Assembly: GCA_018267915.1 (NCBI GenBank)
Contig: JAFDXN010000015.1
Location: 1-52,979 of the forward strand
Direction: 5' to 3'
From: Bacteroidota bacterium
Lineage (GTDB): Bacteria; Bacteroidota; Bacteroidia; Chitinophagales; Chitinophagaceae
DNA length: 52,979 nucleotides
Shown here: positions 36,575 to 48,000 of the stretch, piece after piece
Position numbering within the stretch: position 1 is the first letter of the stretch
Layout of the letters: every line of letters begins with the position of its first letter
Translations under genes and position numbers: made by a program
Notes under the pieces: generated by a model
What the model saw: the letters and a program-made list of their open reading frames with translations, nothing else
Database searches by the model: none
What the model was told of the DNA's origin: nothing

Positions 36575-36885
36575 GGGCCTGGGCTTCGCACGTGAAGCCC
36601 GCGTTAACGCGGCCGCTCGCCACCGTCACTTTCGCTTCGTCGAGAGCTCCGCCGGTAGACGTCGGATGCGGTTAAAGTCCCCGGGGCGGGGAAGCGATTC
36701 GGCCGCGAAGGTTGTTCTCTGAGCGCATTAATGTTTTTTATCTAATCACGCGTGAAACTTGCGTGTGGCCCCGAGGCCCTCTTCGGGCGCCGTTTGGGAG
36801 GCTTTAGCGGGTTGATTGCCGCGTGGGGCTAAAGTCGGCTTTTTGGCTTACGACGCGGGTGGCATTGTATCGTTGTCGCCTAGCT
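36575..36885 (+). ncRNA. rnpB: possible RNase P RNA
   Basis: Three similarities in the right order: GGTTAAAGTCC (36670-36680), like the conserved GAGGAAAGUCC that forms the 5' strand of helix P4; CGTGAAACTTGCGTG (36751), like the GUGAAA-containing P11/P12 region; and GGCTTACG (36845-36852), like GGCUUAUCG, the 3' strand of P4. AAG-u-CC can pair with GGCTT, but the extended P4 pairing is poor. A perfect stem GGGCTTC/GAAGCCC at 36581-36600 precedes. Mitochondrial rnpB is known in only a few protists. A low-confidence guess needing a covariance-model test. Confidence 0.25.
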
Positions 36886-36996
36886 TTAGGCCGCGCCCAG
36901 CCCTCCGCTACTTAAACTTCCCCCTATTGTGGCAACTTTTTGCTATTCACTTCTGCTAGGACATACGCGACGTGAATTGTACTGTTTTGCAGCACC

Positions 36997-37335
36997 GTGC
37001 CGGGCGGGCTCGTTGTTTGCCCCTCTCGGCCCTGTTGCGCGACAACCTTGTGGATTCTTCAGTTAACGCGGGTCGCAAAATTTCTTTTACCCGGCGGTTT
37101 GATTAGTCTTTATAAGCCCCGAGAGAAATTTTTTGATGCTAGGCCCCGGCACCAGGAGAGTGGAGCGCAGCAAGCCGCCCTTTTGCCTTTTGTAACATTT
37201 CAACCGCGTCGCATTACGTACGCGCCGATTAAGCTTTTTTACAGCGCCCCCTTTCCGCGCGCGGCGGGGGGCTATTTCGCCACAGCGTGCAAATATTTTA
37301 AAAATTTACAGCCTTTATTATTTATTACAGCATAA
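36997..37335 (+). CDS. doubtful ORF upstream of nad4L
   Basis: GTG start, 112 codons, TAA stop two bases before the nad4L ATG; the frame is open from about 36916. The product is basic and aromatic in its second half (for example RRITYAPIKLFYSAPFPR), somewhat like the ribosomal-type ORFs here, but there is no ATG and no recognised domain. It may be chance. Confidence 0.2.
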   Translation: MPGGLVVCPSRPCCATTLWILQLTRVAKFLLPGGLISLYKPREKFFDARPRHQESGAQQAALLPFVTFQPRRITYAPIKLFYSAPFPRAAGGYFATACKYFKNLQPLLFITA

Positions 37336-37337
37336 TA

Positions 37338-37643
37338 ATGTTATGGAAATTTATTATATTATTATTAATAATTATCGCGGTAGTAACGTTTTGCACTATA
37401 GGCGGTAGGAACTTAATTGTACTGGTGGTGACGATCGAACTGCTTTTTTTTTCAGCAGGACTGGCCTTTTTAGTGACATTTTATAACAATCCGGGAGAGC
37501 AGTGAAATTTAGATTTGCTTTATGCCGCGATCGCGCTAACAGTTTTGGCAGCAGCAGAGTCGGCCATCGCCCTCGCTCTTGTTGCGCGTATACACAAATC
37601 GACCAGGTCCATAACGATTAAAAAGAGACAAAAAAAGCAATAG
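37338..37643 (+). CDS. nad4L: NADH dehydrogenase subunit 4L
   Basis: 101 residues from ATG 37338 to TAG 37641, normal for NuoK-type proteins. Three helices: FIILLLIIIAVVTFC, then NLIVLVVTIELLFFSAGLAF with the conserved membrane glutamate of the proton channel, then YAAIALTVLAAAESAIALAL with the second conserved glutamate. UGA at 37503 is Trp. A basic tail (KKRQKKQ) is added. It stands just ahead of the nad1-nad3 fusion. Confidence 0.92.
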
Positions 37644-37758
37644 AGGGCCGCGTGTGTGTTTACACTAGCCGCCCCTCCTTCAGGTAGCGATTAAGAACTT
37701 ATCTATAATTGATGCTTCGAAAGTTGCTGGTTTGCTTTTTGACAAAATCATAAAGTTT

Positions 37759-38720
37759 ATGATTAGTAATTTTTTTTCATCATCCTATAACACGCTGGCG
37801 TTTGCAATAATATATGCCGCTGTTTTGATATCCCTGATAATATCAATTGCGTTTTACACGATTCTTGAGCGTAAGATTTTAGCAGCTGTACAAAGAAGAA
37901 GAGGGCCTAATATGGTTGGCATATGGGGCTTGCTGCAGGCACTTGCTGATGGTTTGAAATTGCTGGCGAAAGAGCCGGTTTTCGTTTCAGGTGCCAACTA
38001 CTACATTTTTTTAGGGGCTCCAATTGTTTTGCTATCGACCAGCTTGACCTTGTGAGCTATTATCCCTCTTTACCAATTTGACTTTGGAGTCGATAATTCG
38101 TACTCTTTCGTCGTAGTTTTTTTGTTTTCCGCACTAAACTCCTTTGCCGTTGTTCTGTCTGGTTTAGCAAGCAATTCAAGATACTCTCTTATTGGGGGTG
38201 TTAGAGCAATTGCCCAGCTAATTTCTTATGAGTTGCCGCTTTCCGTATCTGCTTTGACACTTTTCATGGTGCAAGGCAGCTTCGGGCTTAAAAGCTTTGC
38301 TTCGAGCAAGCTAATTTTTATTTGCCTTGTTTTGCCAGCAATTATTATTTTTTTTATATCATTGTTGGCTGAAACAAATCGCACTCCGTTTGATCTCCCT
38401 GAGGCCGAAGCCGAACTAGTGGCCGGCTACAACTTGGAGTATTCTTCAATTTTATTTTCGTTGTTTTTTTTAGCCGAGTACAGTAATATACTTGTTGCTT
38501 CCAGCATACTGGCTATAATCGTATTCCCTGGCAAGTTATTCTACTTGGCTGTTCTTTTTTTTGCTATAGCTATAGTGGTGGTCCGCGCGATACTACCAAG
38601 GTACACTTACGCGCAGCTCATTGATATTTGCTGGTGCAGGCTGTTACCACTTTCTTTATTCACGTTTTTAGTGACTTCTTTCGCGATTTACGCATTCGGC
38701 TTAGACGCAAACAATCACGT
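37759..38720 (+). other. nad1: Nad1 module of the fusion
   Basis: [20 protein letters not shown] (the conserved helix 1-2 loop), [13 protein letters not shown], the [19 protein letters not shown] matrix loop, [14 protein letters not shown], and [19 protein letters not shown] (the quinone-chamber loop) appear in order. Unlike ciliates, nad1 is not split into two genes. Confidence 0.95.
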
Positions 38721-39255
38721 AACGAGTGACATGAGCGATTTTATTAACGCCGTTGCGGAACAAAAAAGTACTAGCTCGGACCAGTTTTACTCCGGGATGC
38801 TCTTTTTGGGGTTTTTGAAAATAACCGATCGACCGGCCAGCTTAAGTGCTGCCGCGCCGGCCAATCACAACCTCACTAATGCCGAAATTGATGCTATTTT
38901 GGGCGTCAGCCAGCGCAACGTGTTTTTGTTTTTTATTGTAGCGCTGGTAATTGTTTGTGCCCTTGTTGGCCTTAACTGAGTTGTTATTAACTTTCGAAGC
39001 AATATGAGGAAAAATTCGCCGTATGAGTGCGGATTTGAGCCTGTTGGGTCCCCAGTTAGCGACTTTTCACCTAATTTTTTAGCCGTGGCCCTTATATTTT
39101 TAATTTACGACGTGGAAATTTTATTAACGTTCCCGTGGGCATTTAACACGGTAGGTAGGCCTTTCGCCGCCCTAGCTGTGATGTCGCTTTTTGTTATTTT
39201 AATGCTGCTTGGTCTTATATACGAGATCATAGACGGCTCTTTTGAGGTAGTTTAA
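37759..39255 (+). CDS. nad1-nad3: fused NADH dehydrogenase subunits 1 and 3 (498 aa)
   Basis: One frame from ATG 37759 to TAA 39253. Residues ~1-325 are Nad1 (NuoH type, the quinone-site heel of complex I) and ~385-498 are Nad3 (NuoA type), joined by a ~60-residue polar linker (38720-38915) without any UAA, UAG or UGA, so the join does not depend on the UGA reading. UGA-Trp codons are at 38053 and 38977 inside the two modules. Alternative starts upstream are TTG 37732 and ATT 37708. Both modules lie in the same membrane-arm base of complex I, so a fusion is structurally plausible. I know of no described nad1-nad3 fusion. Confidence 0.92.
38917..39255 (+). other. nad3: Nad3 module of the fusion
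   Basis: A first helix ([19 protein letters not shown]), then [13 protein letters not shown] with the invariant YECGFeP loop (Cys at residue 424, the active/deactive switch loop), [15 protein letters not shown] with its membrane acidic pair, and a last helix. Length of the module is normal. Confidence 0.95.
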
Positions 39256-39276
39256 CTTATAAAACACACACCGCCA

Positions 39277-41952
39277 ATGCTACTAACTAAAATGTTAAAT
39301 ACGATTAAATGAACTTGCAGCATTATACTTACCGGCGCGTTGAGCGCGCCTTACTTGCTCGGCCTTACCGAACTGACGAGCCGCGTTCCTACCAAGCTCG
39401 GCCTGCAGTCACACACCATGCTCGGCGACAATAGAAGCGTTGAGGAGCGCCTGAGGTCGCTAGAGAGCGCCGTTTTTGTGGTGCACGTTTCAATGTACGC
39501 GCTGATATATTTTGTCGTCGACAGCTGACATATGTTTATACTTAATTTTATCGTTGTCGACGCTGCGCTGTCATTTATTAAACATAATATTGATAAGAGA
39601 GTTTGAGTAGTGCGGGTCGCGTTGGCGGCGTATAACGCCGGCGTGTTGAGCGCCTTCGCCGAAGGTAAAGACGTCGCGACCATGCACATTGAAAACATGC
39701 ACAATTGACTTAATATCAGCCTGGACGATCTCATCTTCACCCACAACGCGCTTATAGCTCTGGACGAAGTGATTTATTATCACTATAAATATTTTATGGT
39801 AATGTTTTTGCCGTACTACGCGATGGCTGCGGCGATCTTTATACCTCTCGCGTCGTCGGCTGTTGCCCTTTTTTGCGGATTTTTACTTGGTTATGTTTAC
39901 GTTGCGCGGCTAACAACTTCTTTGATTTTCTTGTCGGCCGCTTTTTCCGGCTATTTATTCGCCGTTTTCCCGTACTTTAAAGAGCGCTTCGTGGACTATA
40001 CAATTAAAATCGGGATGTATAGCCATGACGGGCGGGTCGACTGGGGGTCGAGGCACTTTATTGAGAAAGCCCTTATTCGTGAGCCTTGTTGTGACCCGGT
40101 TTTTGTTAGCGTGGCGGAAAGCACAAGTATTGACTTGCATTTACTATATGGGCGCCTCGTTACCGTTCCGGCGTTCTTCGCTGACGCGGAGTTTGTTATC
40201 GACTCCGTCTCATGCATTATGGTGTTTACAGTAACTATTATATCAGCTTTAGTGCATCTCTATTCGACCGTTTACATGAGGTCGGACCCGCACAGTAACA
40301 GGTTTTTTGGGCTACTTTCGTTGTTTACTTTTTTCATGGTTATACTTGTAACCGGGGCAAACACGGTTATTTTATACATCGGTTGGGAGGGCGTTGGTTT
40401 GAGTTCATTTTTACTAATTGCTTTTTGGTACACGCGCGCGATGACGGTGAAGGCGGCCACTAAGGCGCTGGTGATAAATAAGGTTGGTGATATGGCGTTT
40501 CTTTATGCGCTTTCGCTCCTTGTTTCCCTTACCGGGGGCAATACTTCTTTCGCGTCAATTCGCTCGTTCCTAGAAGGTGGCGTTTACCCAACTACAATTA
40601 CCGAGGTCGGCCTGCCTATCATGGACGTTATAGCACTGGCCGTAGTCGTCGCGGCGTTTGTTAAGTCGGCCCAGCTGTTTTTTCATACCTGGCTTCCGGA
40701 CGCTATGGAGGGGCCGACACCGGTTTCTGCACTTTTGCACGCAGCAACCATGGTGACGGCCGGCGTTTACCTTGTTATCAGATTTTCAGCTCTTGTTGAG
40801 TTAAGTCATATGGCGAAAGTAGTTTTGTTTTTGGGCGGCTTCGCTACCGTGGTTTTTAGCTCGATCGTGGCGCTTGCTCAATATGACATAAAGAAAATTA
40901 TTGCCTACTCGACTTGCAGCCAACTGGGGCTTATGTTTTTCGCCTGCGGCTTATCGGCGTATGACTTAGCTTTATTTCATTTTTTTAATCATGCGTTTTT
41001 TAAGTGTCTTTTATTTCTTATAGCGGGTGCCATTATACACGAATTTAAGAATGAGCAAGACATAAGGAAGATGGGAGGCCTGGCGCGCTACATGCCTGTC
41101 ACGTTTGTCCTATTTTGCGCCGCGGCCCTTTCTCTTGTGGGTTTCCCATCGTTCTCGGGAGCAGTATCAAAGGACTTAATACTTCTTTTGGCAAATTTTA
41201 CTGCTGCTAACAGTGAAAGCTGAGCGGCTTGTTTACTTTTATACGCTTCAAACGTAACGGTTGTCTTAACAATAGCCTATACGGCGCGCCTGACTTACTA
41301 CGTTTTTTTAAAGGAGCCATTTGGTGGGCGCGTCGGCCCGAGGCGAAATAGGCGCGTTTCGCGCCCAGTTGACGTAACGAGTAGGGAGGGGACGTACGCT
41401 AATATTTTCTCCTTTTTGGCCGTAGCCAGCTGCGCGGGCGGTCGAGTTTTCCGCGACTATTTTATTAACACCGAAGGACAATTTATTGATATACATGAGA
41501 ATATAGCGAGAAGTAGTAGTTCCGCGATTGCTTCTGAGGCCGACTCGAGGTTACCCTATATAGTATTCTTCGTTTGTCTCATGTCGCTAGCCGTGGCCCT
41601 ATTTGCCGTTGTTTACAAAAAAAGAACCGCAGGCAGCGGCGGTTCGGCTGTCGAGCTCGTGAGCTCGGACCGAGTACGCGCTATTTGCCGCTTTTTCAGG
41701 GATAAGGGTTACTTTGATGAAATGTACAATATGTATATTGTTCTACCAATCCTAAAAGCCTCACTGTTGTGCAGACTGGCAATTGAGGACGGTATTTTTA
41801 ACTTTTTGGCACTTAAGTTTGCGGAGTTTTTTCTTTTGCCTTACAAGGCAAGGCTTTCGACGAGAGACTACTATCTTCTTCAGCACATTTTTATAACTAT
41901 GTCTAGTGTTGCGGCGCTTTTAGTAGTTACCTCGTTTGTCGTTTGAGCGTAG
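39277..41952 (+). CDS. nad5: NADH dehydrogenase subunit 5 with N-terminal extension (891 aa)
   Basis: Distal proton-pumping subunit of complex I. From about residue 300 the sequence is classic Nad5: VILYIGWEGVGLSSFLLI, AFVKSAQLFFHTWLPDAMEGPTPVSALLHAATMVTAGVYL, YSTCSQLGLMF and HAFFKCLLFL. UGA at 41218 and 41944 is Trp and the stop is TAG 41950. About 165 residues precede the usual start; they are continuous in frame from ATG 39277 (UGA-Trp at 39310, 39526, 39604 and 39706). A start at ATG 39769 or 39796 would give a more normal N-terminus. The gap after nad3 is only 21 bases, in the same frame. Confidence 0.92.
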
Positions 41953-42647
41953 CTATTTGTGCCCCGCTCCTCGCCTGTTCGGCGGGCGGGGGCCGGCTTT
42001 TAAGCCCTATGTGGGCTTGGTAAGTCATGTGCATTTTTTACAGCTTATTTCTAATTTGGGGGGTTTCGCTTTGGGCCCTAACTGCGGCCCGTCTCGAAAG
42101 GCCGACTCAGCAGTTTTTTGATACTACCTTTCTGTAGTTGCGGCGCCGGTTCGCAGCGGGCATCGAGCCCGCTAGCTGAGCCTGCGCGGAAACTGTTGCG
42201 CGGCCTAAAAGGCAGCTAGACTTTGCTAGTCTCGGAGCGGCGATGCCGCCGGCGCGTGGTGCGCGCGCGGCTTCCTCCTCCGGGGCTAAGTTTTGGGGTT
42301 TTGATGCGCGCAGCGCAATTTCGCCGCCGCGGAGCTCTTTAAACTTCTTCTGCCGCGAGTTTCTTTTCGCCCGCCTCCGCCCTCGATCGCGCGTTGGTTA
42401 TCGTGGTGTTCGCGCCGATCAGGGGCGCGGCGCGGTGCGAAGGGGTGAGTGAAATTAGGTCCGCGTGCGCGGCGCCTTATACGTTGTGCCCGCCGCCCGC
42501 CGCGCCCTATTCAGGTTTTTTCCGCCAGCAAAGCGCGGTTAATACCTGTACCTCCCATTTCTGAAGGGCAAGCTTGAAGGTCGCCGCGCTCCGCACAATA
42601 TTGCGGCGGCCCCCGAAGGCCGATTACTAGTTTTTTGGAGGGCAACA
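41953..42647 (+). other. 700-base spacer between nad5 and cox3
   Basis: GC-rich with scattered hairpins (for example AGCGGGC-ATCGA-GCCCGCT near 42156). Two short frames (41936-42174 and 42243-42458) have compositions like the surrounding noncoding DNA and no recognisable content. No tRNA or rRNA signature seen. Confidence 0.45.
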
Positions 42648-42728
42648 ATGCGTTCTTACGGCGCGCCGCCACGTTTCACGACTATTAAGAAGTCATCGAC
42701 GTTCGCCCTGCGTGTCGCACGTCGTTAA
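42648..42728 (+). CDS. possible 26-residue basic ORF
   Basis: ATG 42648 to TAA 42726, preceded by a purine-rich TTTGGAGGGC five bases upstream. The product is very basic (MRSYGAPP... to ...RVARR). It is too short to judge and may be part of the cox3 leader. Confidence 0.15.
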   Translation: MRSYGAPPRFTTIKKSSTFALRVARR

Positions 42729-42750
42729 ATATATCTACACTTTTATCTCG

Positions 42751-43605
42751 ATGTATAGGTACAAGGTTAATCCTAACTTGGATCATTGAGACATTCTCAT
42801 TTCTAGAGCAAAAAGATCGGCAGGCTTTGTTCCATCCGCCTCGCCTTGGCCGTTTTTAACAGCGCAGTCGTTGTTTTGTTTTTTAATCAACGTTGTAATG
42901 TGACTACACTTTTATGAAGGCTCTGTAAACAGTCTTCTTTTTTCCGCTTTTGTTTTGAGTCTTATCATTTCGTTTTGATTTAAAGACCTCATAATCGAAG
43001 CTCAGTACATAGGTGCATACACTCTTCAAGTTAATTTGAATCTTAGAATGGGGTTTGCGCTTTTTCTTGCCTCTGAAGTAATGTTTTTTTTTTCCTTTTT
43101 TTGGGCTTATTTCCACTTTAGCCTTGTACCGAGCGTGTGGATCGGCGCTGTTTGACCACCGTACGGCATGGAAACAATACCGGCTTTTGGCCTTCCTTTC
43201 TTAAACACGCTGATACTGGTTACTTCGGGGCTGACTTTGACATATACACAAAAAGTAATAATAGAGAACGCGGAGCATTCGCGCGAAAATGCAGTTAAGG
43301 GCTTTATCGCCACGTTGGGGCTCGCAATAATGTTTTTGGGCGTTCAGTGCTACGAATTTGTTCACGCGCCGTTTTCTATTAACGACTCTGTATACGGGTC
43401 AATATTTTTTTTAATTACTGGTTTTCACGGAATTCACGTAATTATTGGAACAATATTTCTATTTATAATGTTCTTGCGGTTTTTAGATAACCATTTTTAC
43501 GTGGAAAACACGCTCGCGCTCGATTGCGCGGCCTGGTACTGGCACTTTGTGGACGTTGTGTGAATACTTGTGTTTTTCGTAGTTTATTGGTGGGGCGGCA
43601 AATAA
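42751..43605 (+). CDS. cox3: cytochrome c oxidase subunit 3
   Basis: 284 residues, ATG 42751 to TAA 43603; typical family length is 260-270. Seven helices with the signatures SPWPFL, RMGFALFLASEVMFFFSFFWAYFH (here LASEVMFF with its buried Glu), WPPYGMETIPAFGLPFLNT, FLITGFHGIHVIIGTIFL and CAAWYWHFVDVVW. Several UGA codons (42787, 42898, 42979, 43153 and 43561) stand at conserved Trp positions, including the W of VWPPYG and of VDVVW. It is a core structural subunit of complex IV. Confidence 0.97.
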
Positions 43606-43681
43606 GGCTGCTACTGACCACCTTTAGCCGCCACAAGCGGCGAGTGCACCTTAAATTCCCCTTTGCCGATTTCGGCGCCTA

Positions 43682-43694
43682 GGGGGGGGGGGGG
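43682..43694 (+). repeat. run of 13 G
   Basis: A homopolymer of 13 G in the cox3-nad7 spacer; prone to replication slippage and to length error in assemblies. It does not affect a recognised gene. Confidence 0.8.
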
Positions 43695-43771
43695 TTTACG
43701 CGTGGTTATCACGTCGCCGGAGCGCGGGTTTGAAGAAGAAGCTTTTGTATGGTTTACAATTACATCACAAA

Positions 43772-45028
43772 ATGATCATAAAAGGCCTAACACTTTACAA
43801 CTCAACATTAAAGTGCCGTTTCGCCGCTCCCATGACGGGCGCGCGCAGGCAGATACGCGACATAACTGGCAACAAGCATCATCATTACACACTTAATTTT
43901 GGACCGCAGCACCCATCCGCTCACGGCGTTCTTAGGATGTTTTTACGCATGGAGGGCGAAATAATACGTGAGGCGACGCCGCTAGTTGGACTTTTGCACA
44001 GGGGCACCGAGAAGCTGGCTGAGCACAGAACCTATTTACAAAATTTACCTTATGTGGACCGCTTGGATTATGTTTCAATGATGTCACAGGAGCTGGGTTA
44101 CTGCATAGCCGTGGAAAGCTTGATGGATCTAGCTGTACCGCATCGTGCTAGCCACATAAGAGTTATGTACAATGAGCTGACAAGGATACTAAATCACCTT
44201 ATGGCCGTAACCACCCACGCGCTCGATATCGGAGCATTAAACCCGTTTTTGTGGGGCTTTGAGGAAAGAGAAAAGTTAATGGAGTTTTACGAAAGAGTAT
44301 CAGGAGCTAGGATGCACGCAGCTTACATACGCCCCGGGGGCGTTGCTTTCGATTTACCAATGGGGCTGCTCGAAGATGTGGCAGAATTTTGCCAGCAGTT
44401 CCAATCGCGTTTAGCTGAGATGGAAATGTTTCTAACCGATAACAGAATATGGCGGCAGCGGTTGACGGACGTTGGAACCATTGACGCCGAGTTTTCTGCT
44501 GAAAATTCTCTTTCGGGGGTTATGGCTAGGTCGACCGGGCTTGCCTTTGACTTGAGGATTAACACGCCGTACGAGATTTATAGGGGCATGCCCGAGTTAA
44601 AAAGTTTTCTGGGCGTCAAGGGTGACTCTTTCGACCGCTATCTTATACGCCTGAAAGAAATGGAACAATCAAGTTGCATCGCTAACGATGTAGCCGGCGC
44701 CATGCCGGCCGGCCCGTATTCGCACTTCGAAAGTGTGGCTGCGGACGAGAATAACGTTATGGAGTTAATTATCAAGCACTTTAAGTATTATTTTGAAACT
44801 ATCGTGCCCGAGAGTAACATAATTTATTCTTCTACTGAGACTCCGAAGGGGGAGTTCGGCGTCTCATTTGTTAGCGACGGGACCAACCACCCGTATAGGT
44901 GCCGATTTAGGGCGCCCGGCTATTACCACCTTCAAGCCTTGCCGGCGATGGTTAAGAATCTTTTTCTCGCCGACCTGGTAACTGTGATAGGGACTCAAGA
45001 TCTTGTATTTGGTGAAATCGACAAATAA
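43772..45028 (+). CDS. nad7: NADH dehydrogenase subunit 7
   Basis: 418 residues from ATG 43772 to TAA 45026, the 49-kDa (NuoD) subunit of the peripheral arm that lines the quinone site. Signatures in order: LNFGPQHPSAHGVLR, GLLHRGTEKLAE, PYVDRLDYVSMM, NELTRILNHL, YERVSGARMHAAYIRPGG, then PKGEFGVSFVSDG, YRCRFRAPGYYHLQAL and the C-terminal IGTQDLVFGEIDK. Length is close to normal. A TTG at 43730 would add 14 residues. It ends one base before the nad2-nad4 ATG. Confidence 0.96.
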   Translation: MIIKGLTLYNSTLKCRFAAPMTGARRQIRDITGNKHHHYTLNFGPQHPSAHGVLRMFLRMEGEIIREATPLVGLLHRGTEKLAEHRTYLQNLPYVDRLDYVSMMSQELGYCIAVESLMDLAVPHRASHIRVMYNELTRILNHLMAVTTHALDIGALNPFLWGFEEREKLMEFYERVSGARMHAAYIRPGGVAFDLPMGLLEDVAEFCQQFQSRLAEMEMFLTDNRIWRQRLTDVGTIDAEFSAENSLSGVMARSTGLAFDLRINTPYEIYRGMPELKSFLGVKGDSFDRYLIRLKEMEQSSCIANDVAGAMPAGPYSHFESVAADENNVMELIIKHFKYYFETIVPESNIIYSSTETPKGEFGVSFVSDGTNHPYRCRFRAPGYYHLQALPAMVKNLFLADLVTVIGTQDLVFGEIDK

Positions 45029-45029
45029 A

Positions 45030-48000
45030 ATGAGATTAAAATTATGACAATTGATTAACTCAACATGAAGTAAGGTCAGAACATTTGCCTTTAACGCGAG
45101 TGATTCTCTTTTCAACAAAGAGCGAACAAACTTCAGTCACTTTAGTCGTGTTAAGCACGTTCATAGCCTAAAAACAAATAAATTTGGCCCGCAAGGTGTA
45201 TTAGCCAAGTTCCTTAATGGTGCTGGCTACACCTGGGAAAAGAGTAGTAAAAGGTATAGTAACTCCAACGGGGAGGTCGTTTTCGGGCGAGCCCTGGAGT
45301 ATGTGGCGGCCATGCCGTCATATTTGACACTAGTTGCCGCTACGATTACTAGCGCGACGCTCGCCAATTTGGCGATTGTGTCGTGAGTAACAAAAAGCGC
45401 GAGCGCTTTTTATATCTATATTGTGTTTGCTTTTGTGTTCTTATACACCGTCTTGTCAATTTTGCCCGCGCGACTTGGCGATTTTAAAGCGATGCCGCGG
45501 CTGCGGCACGGGGTCTGGCGGTGGTACGGAGTTTCGGGCGTTTTGGCGGGGTTTTACGGGCTTTACAAAATCGTAGCAACCTATATCTCGCTTACAGGTG
45601 TTTTTGGAAATATGCACTTCGCGGGAGAGTTAGTACTTGCAGTCAGCCTCGCAGCGTCTTGGTCAATAACGTGGTTTTTAATTAGGTTTACGCGCAGGCT
45701 CGTTAGCTGCGTTACTCGCTGAGATGAGGGCGGCGAGGCGGAGTTTGAGGCCAGGAAAAAAACCTTTTTACGCACGAAGAGCGCCGGGCGTTTGGCGACG
45801 CTAGCCACTCGCCTATTCGGGGCTTTATTTGACGTTTTTACGGGATATTACTTTGTTAGTGCACTTTTAGTGCTAATGGTCGTTTGCCGCAAAATTTGCG
45901 GCTTTGTCACAGGACTGCCGCATAGCAACATTTCTAGGTTTGGCGAAGTACTAATGCTCTACTTGCGCCGCATTGAATTTGGCTTAGCTTATTTTGTAGT
46001 ACTACTCGTTACATTTTTCATATTCAACACAATCACACCTCTACAAGTGTCTAGGGAGGGGTTTAGCACTTTTGCTTGTTTTGAAATTGCTTTTCTTTTC
46101 GCCCTTCTTGTCTGCTTTTTAACCTACTTCGGTAGCATGCGGCGCGGCAAATTATCGCCGAGAGCCCGGGCAGAGCTTGTCGGAGATCTGTGCACCTCCA
46201 CATGGTCATTGTTTACAGCTCAGTCCATTCTTTATTTAGCGAACTACGTGGCTTACAGGTATGCCCTTTCTAACGACTTTACTCGACATCTGTTTTTGTC
46301 GTTCCATAACGCGGGCTATAACCTCCACGCGCAAGAGTTTGGGTTATTACTTTTTAAAATACTTTATTTACTTTTATGCATGGTCGCTCTGCGGATGCTT
46401 TACAAGTATCTACGGCGGCGCGTAATCAGCTTCCAATATTTTTGCTTGGTTACGCTTATGATGTGAACCGGCCTATTCTTAATAGGCATTAGCAATTTTT
46501 TTTATATAATGTTATTATTTGATTCCTTAACTATAATGACGGCGGCCGTTGTGGCCCTAAGCGCTACCGAAGGTAACTCCGTGGTTGAAAAGTCTGCCCT
46601 TAGTTACCTCGTTCTAAGCGTCATAACCTCGTTGGGCGCTTACGCCGGCTGCTTGCTGCTTTACATTACCTTTAAATCATTTAACTGCAATGCGATAGTG
46701 TTTATGGTTACTAGGCGCGTGGGCCACGGGTCTGAAGTCGCACTTCTACTCAACTCACCTGCGGTTATCATTGGAATAACCCTGCTGTTGATCAAGTTTT
46801 TATTTTTGTTCGCTGCCGTTCCGTTCCAGCACTATCTCATGGAGATAACGAGTAGAGTTAACTACGCGTTTTTGTTTTACTTTTTAGTTATTTCTAAATT
46901 TCCGGTTATTTTCGCCACCATGCTTTTATTAAAGCTGGTGTGGGTAGGCAATTCAACTTTCTACTGCGCTCTTCTTTTTGTGGCCGGTCTCGCGACGAAC
47001 ATATACGGAAGCTATCTCATGGTTCGTTGCGATGGTATAAAGAGCTTTTTTGCGCTTAGCTCGCTAACTCAGACCGGTATGTTTTTAACACTACTGCTTT
47101 TTGACGACTTGATCGGCGTTCATTTGGCCCTCTTGACGTACTTTATTTATGCCATTGCCGTGTCGGCTCCTTTTCTCTTTGTTGCTAGCGTTCATAATTT
47201 TTTTGGCTCGCACAAGGAAGTTGATATAGAGCATTGGTCTGATTTCGCGCGAGTCGTATCTGACTCGTTCTCGTACTACTCTATAATAAGTTTATCGGCT
47301 GACAGAGAGCGCACCGCTCACGGGGGGGCGTGAATGTTTTATTTTTTTGGTGTCGCAGTCTCTGCAATTTCGATTCTTGTTATAGCAGGTTTTCCACCAC
47401 TCGCGGGCTTTTTTTTAAAGCTGCACATGACCGAAGTGTTTTTGGCTCATAAACACTATGTATCGCTCGCGGTGGTCTTGTTACTTTCTTTATTCACGAT
47501 GTACGCCTATTACGGTGTTTTCGGCCTACATTTTTCTAAGCCCGGGGGTACGCCCGCGGCAGCTAGAGCGTATTTGCCTAGACTTTCTAAGCCAGCTGGA
47601 CTGGACTTTGTTTATTTTACGATTATTCTTCTGATAATGGTGATAATGACACTAATGATACCTAACTCAACGTTTTTTTGAGGCTTTTCGGCTGAAGCAA
47701 CTGTTTTCTTCAGCGAAAACAACTATTACGTTTTTAACGCCCTTTTGGAGCAGGCTAGCACGTTAGCGACTACCACGACTGACGCGCCTCGCCCGAGGGG
47801 TGGGCTATTTATGTCGGCATTTATACTGGGGAGCTTTTTTAAGAAATATAATGAAGAGGAGGAGAAGGAGCACGAGCGGCGCATTGACCTTAAAGTTGAA
47901 ATGGTCAGAAAGTATGTCGCGGAGCGCAAAAAAGCCGCCGAAGAGCGCCCCGGCGGGCCAAGCTATTTTCAGGACGGCGGTCCTTTTAGCCCCTATAGAA

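Larger units (their letters stand above)
36222..37337 (+). other. 1.1-kb spacer between cox1-cox2 and nad4L
   Basis: An AT-rich start (36222-36350), then a GC-rich, hairpin-rich section with a possible RNase P RNA (36575-36885, listed separately), then a doubtful ORF (36997-37335). No tRNA found. Confidence 0.5.

Noticed and set aside
42243..42458. ORF between nad5 and cox3
   Set aside because: Low-complexity Arg/Ala/Ser translation, GC-rich hairpin DNA, no family resemblance.
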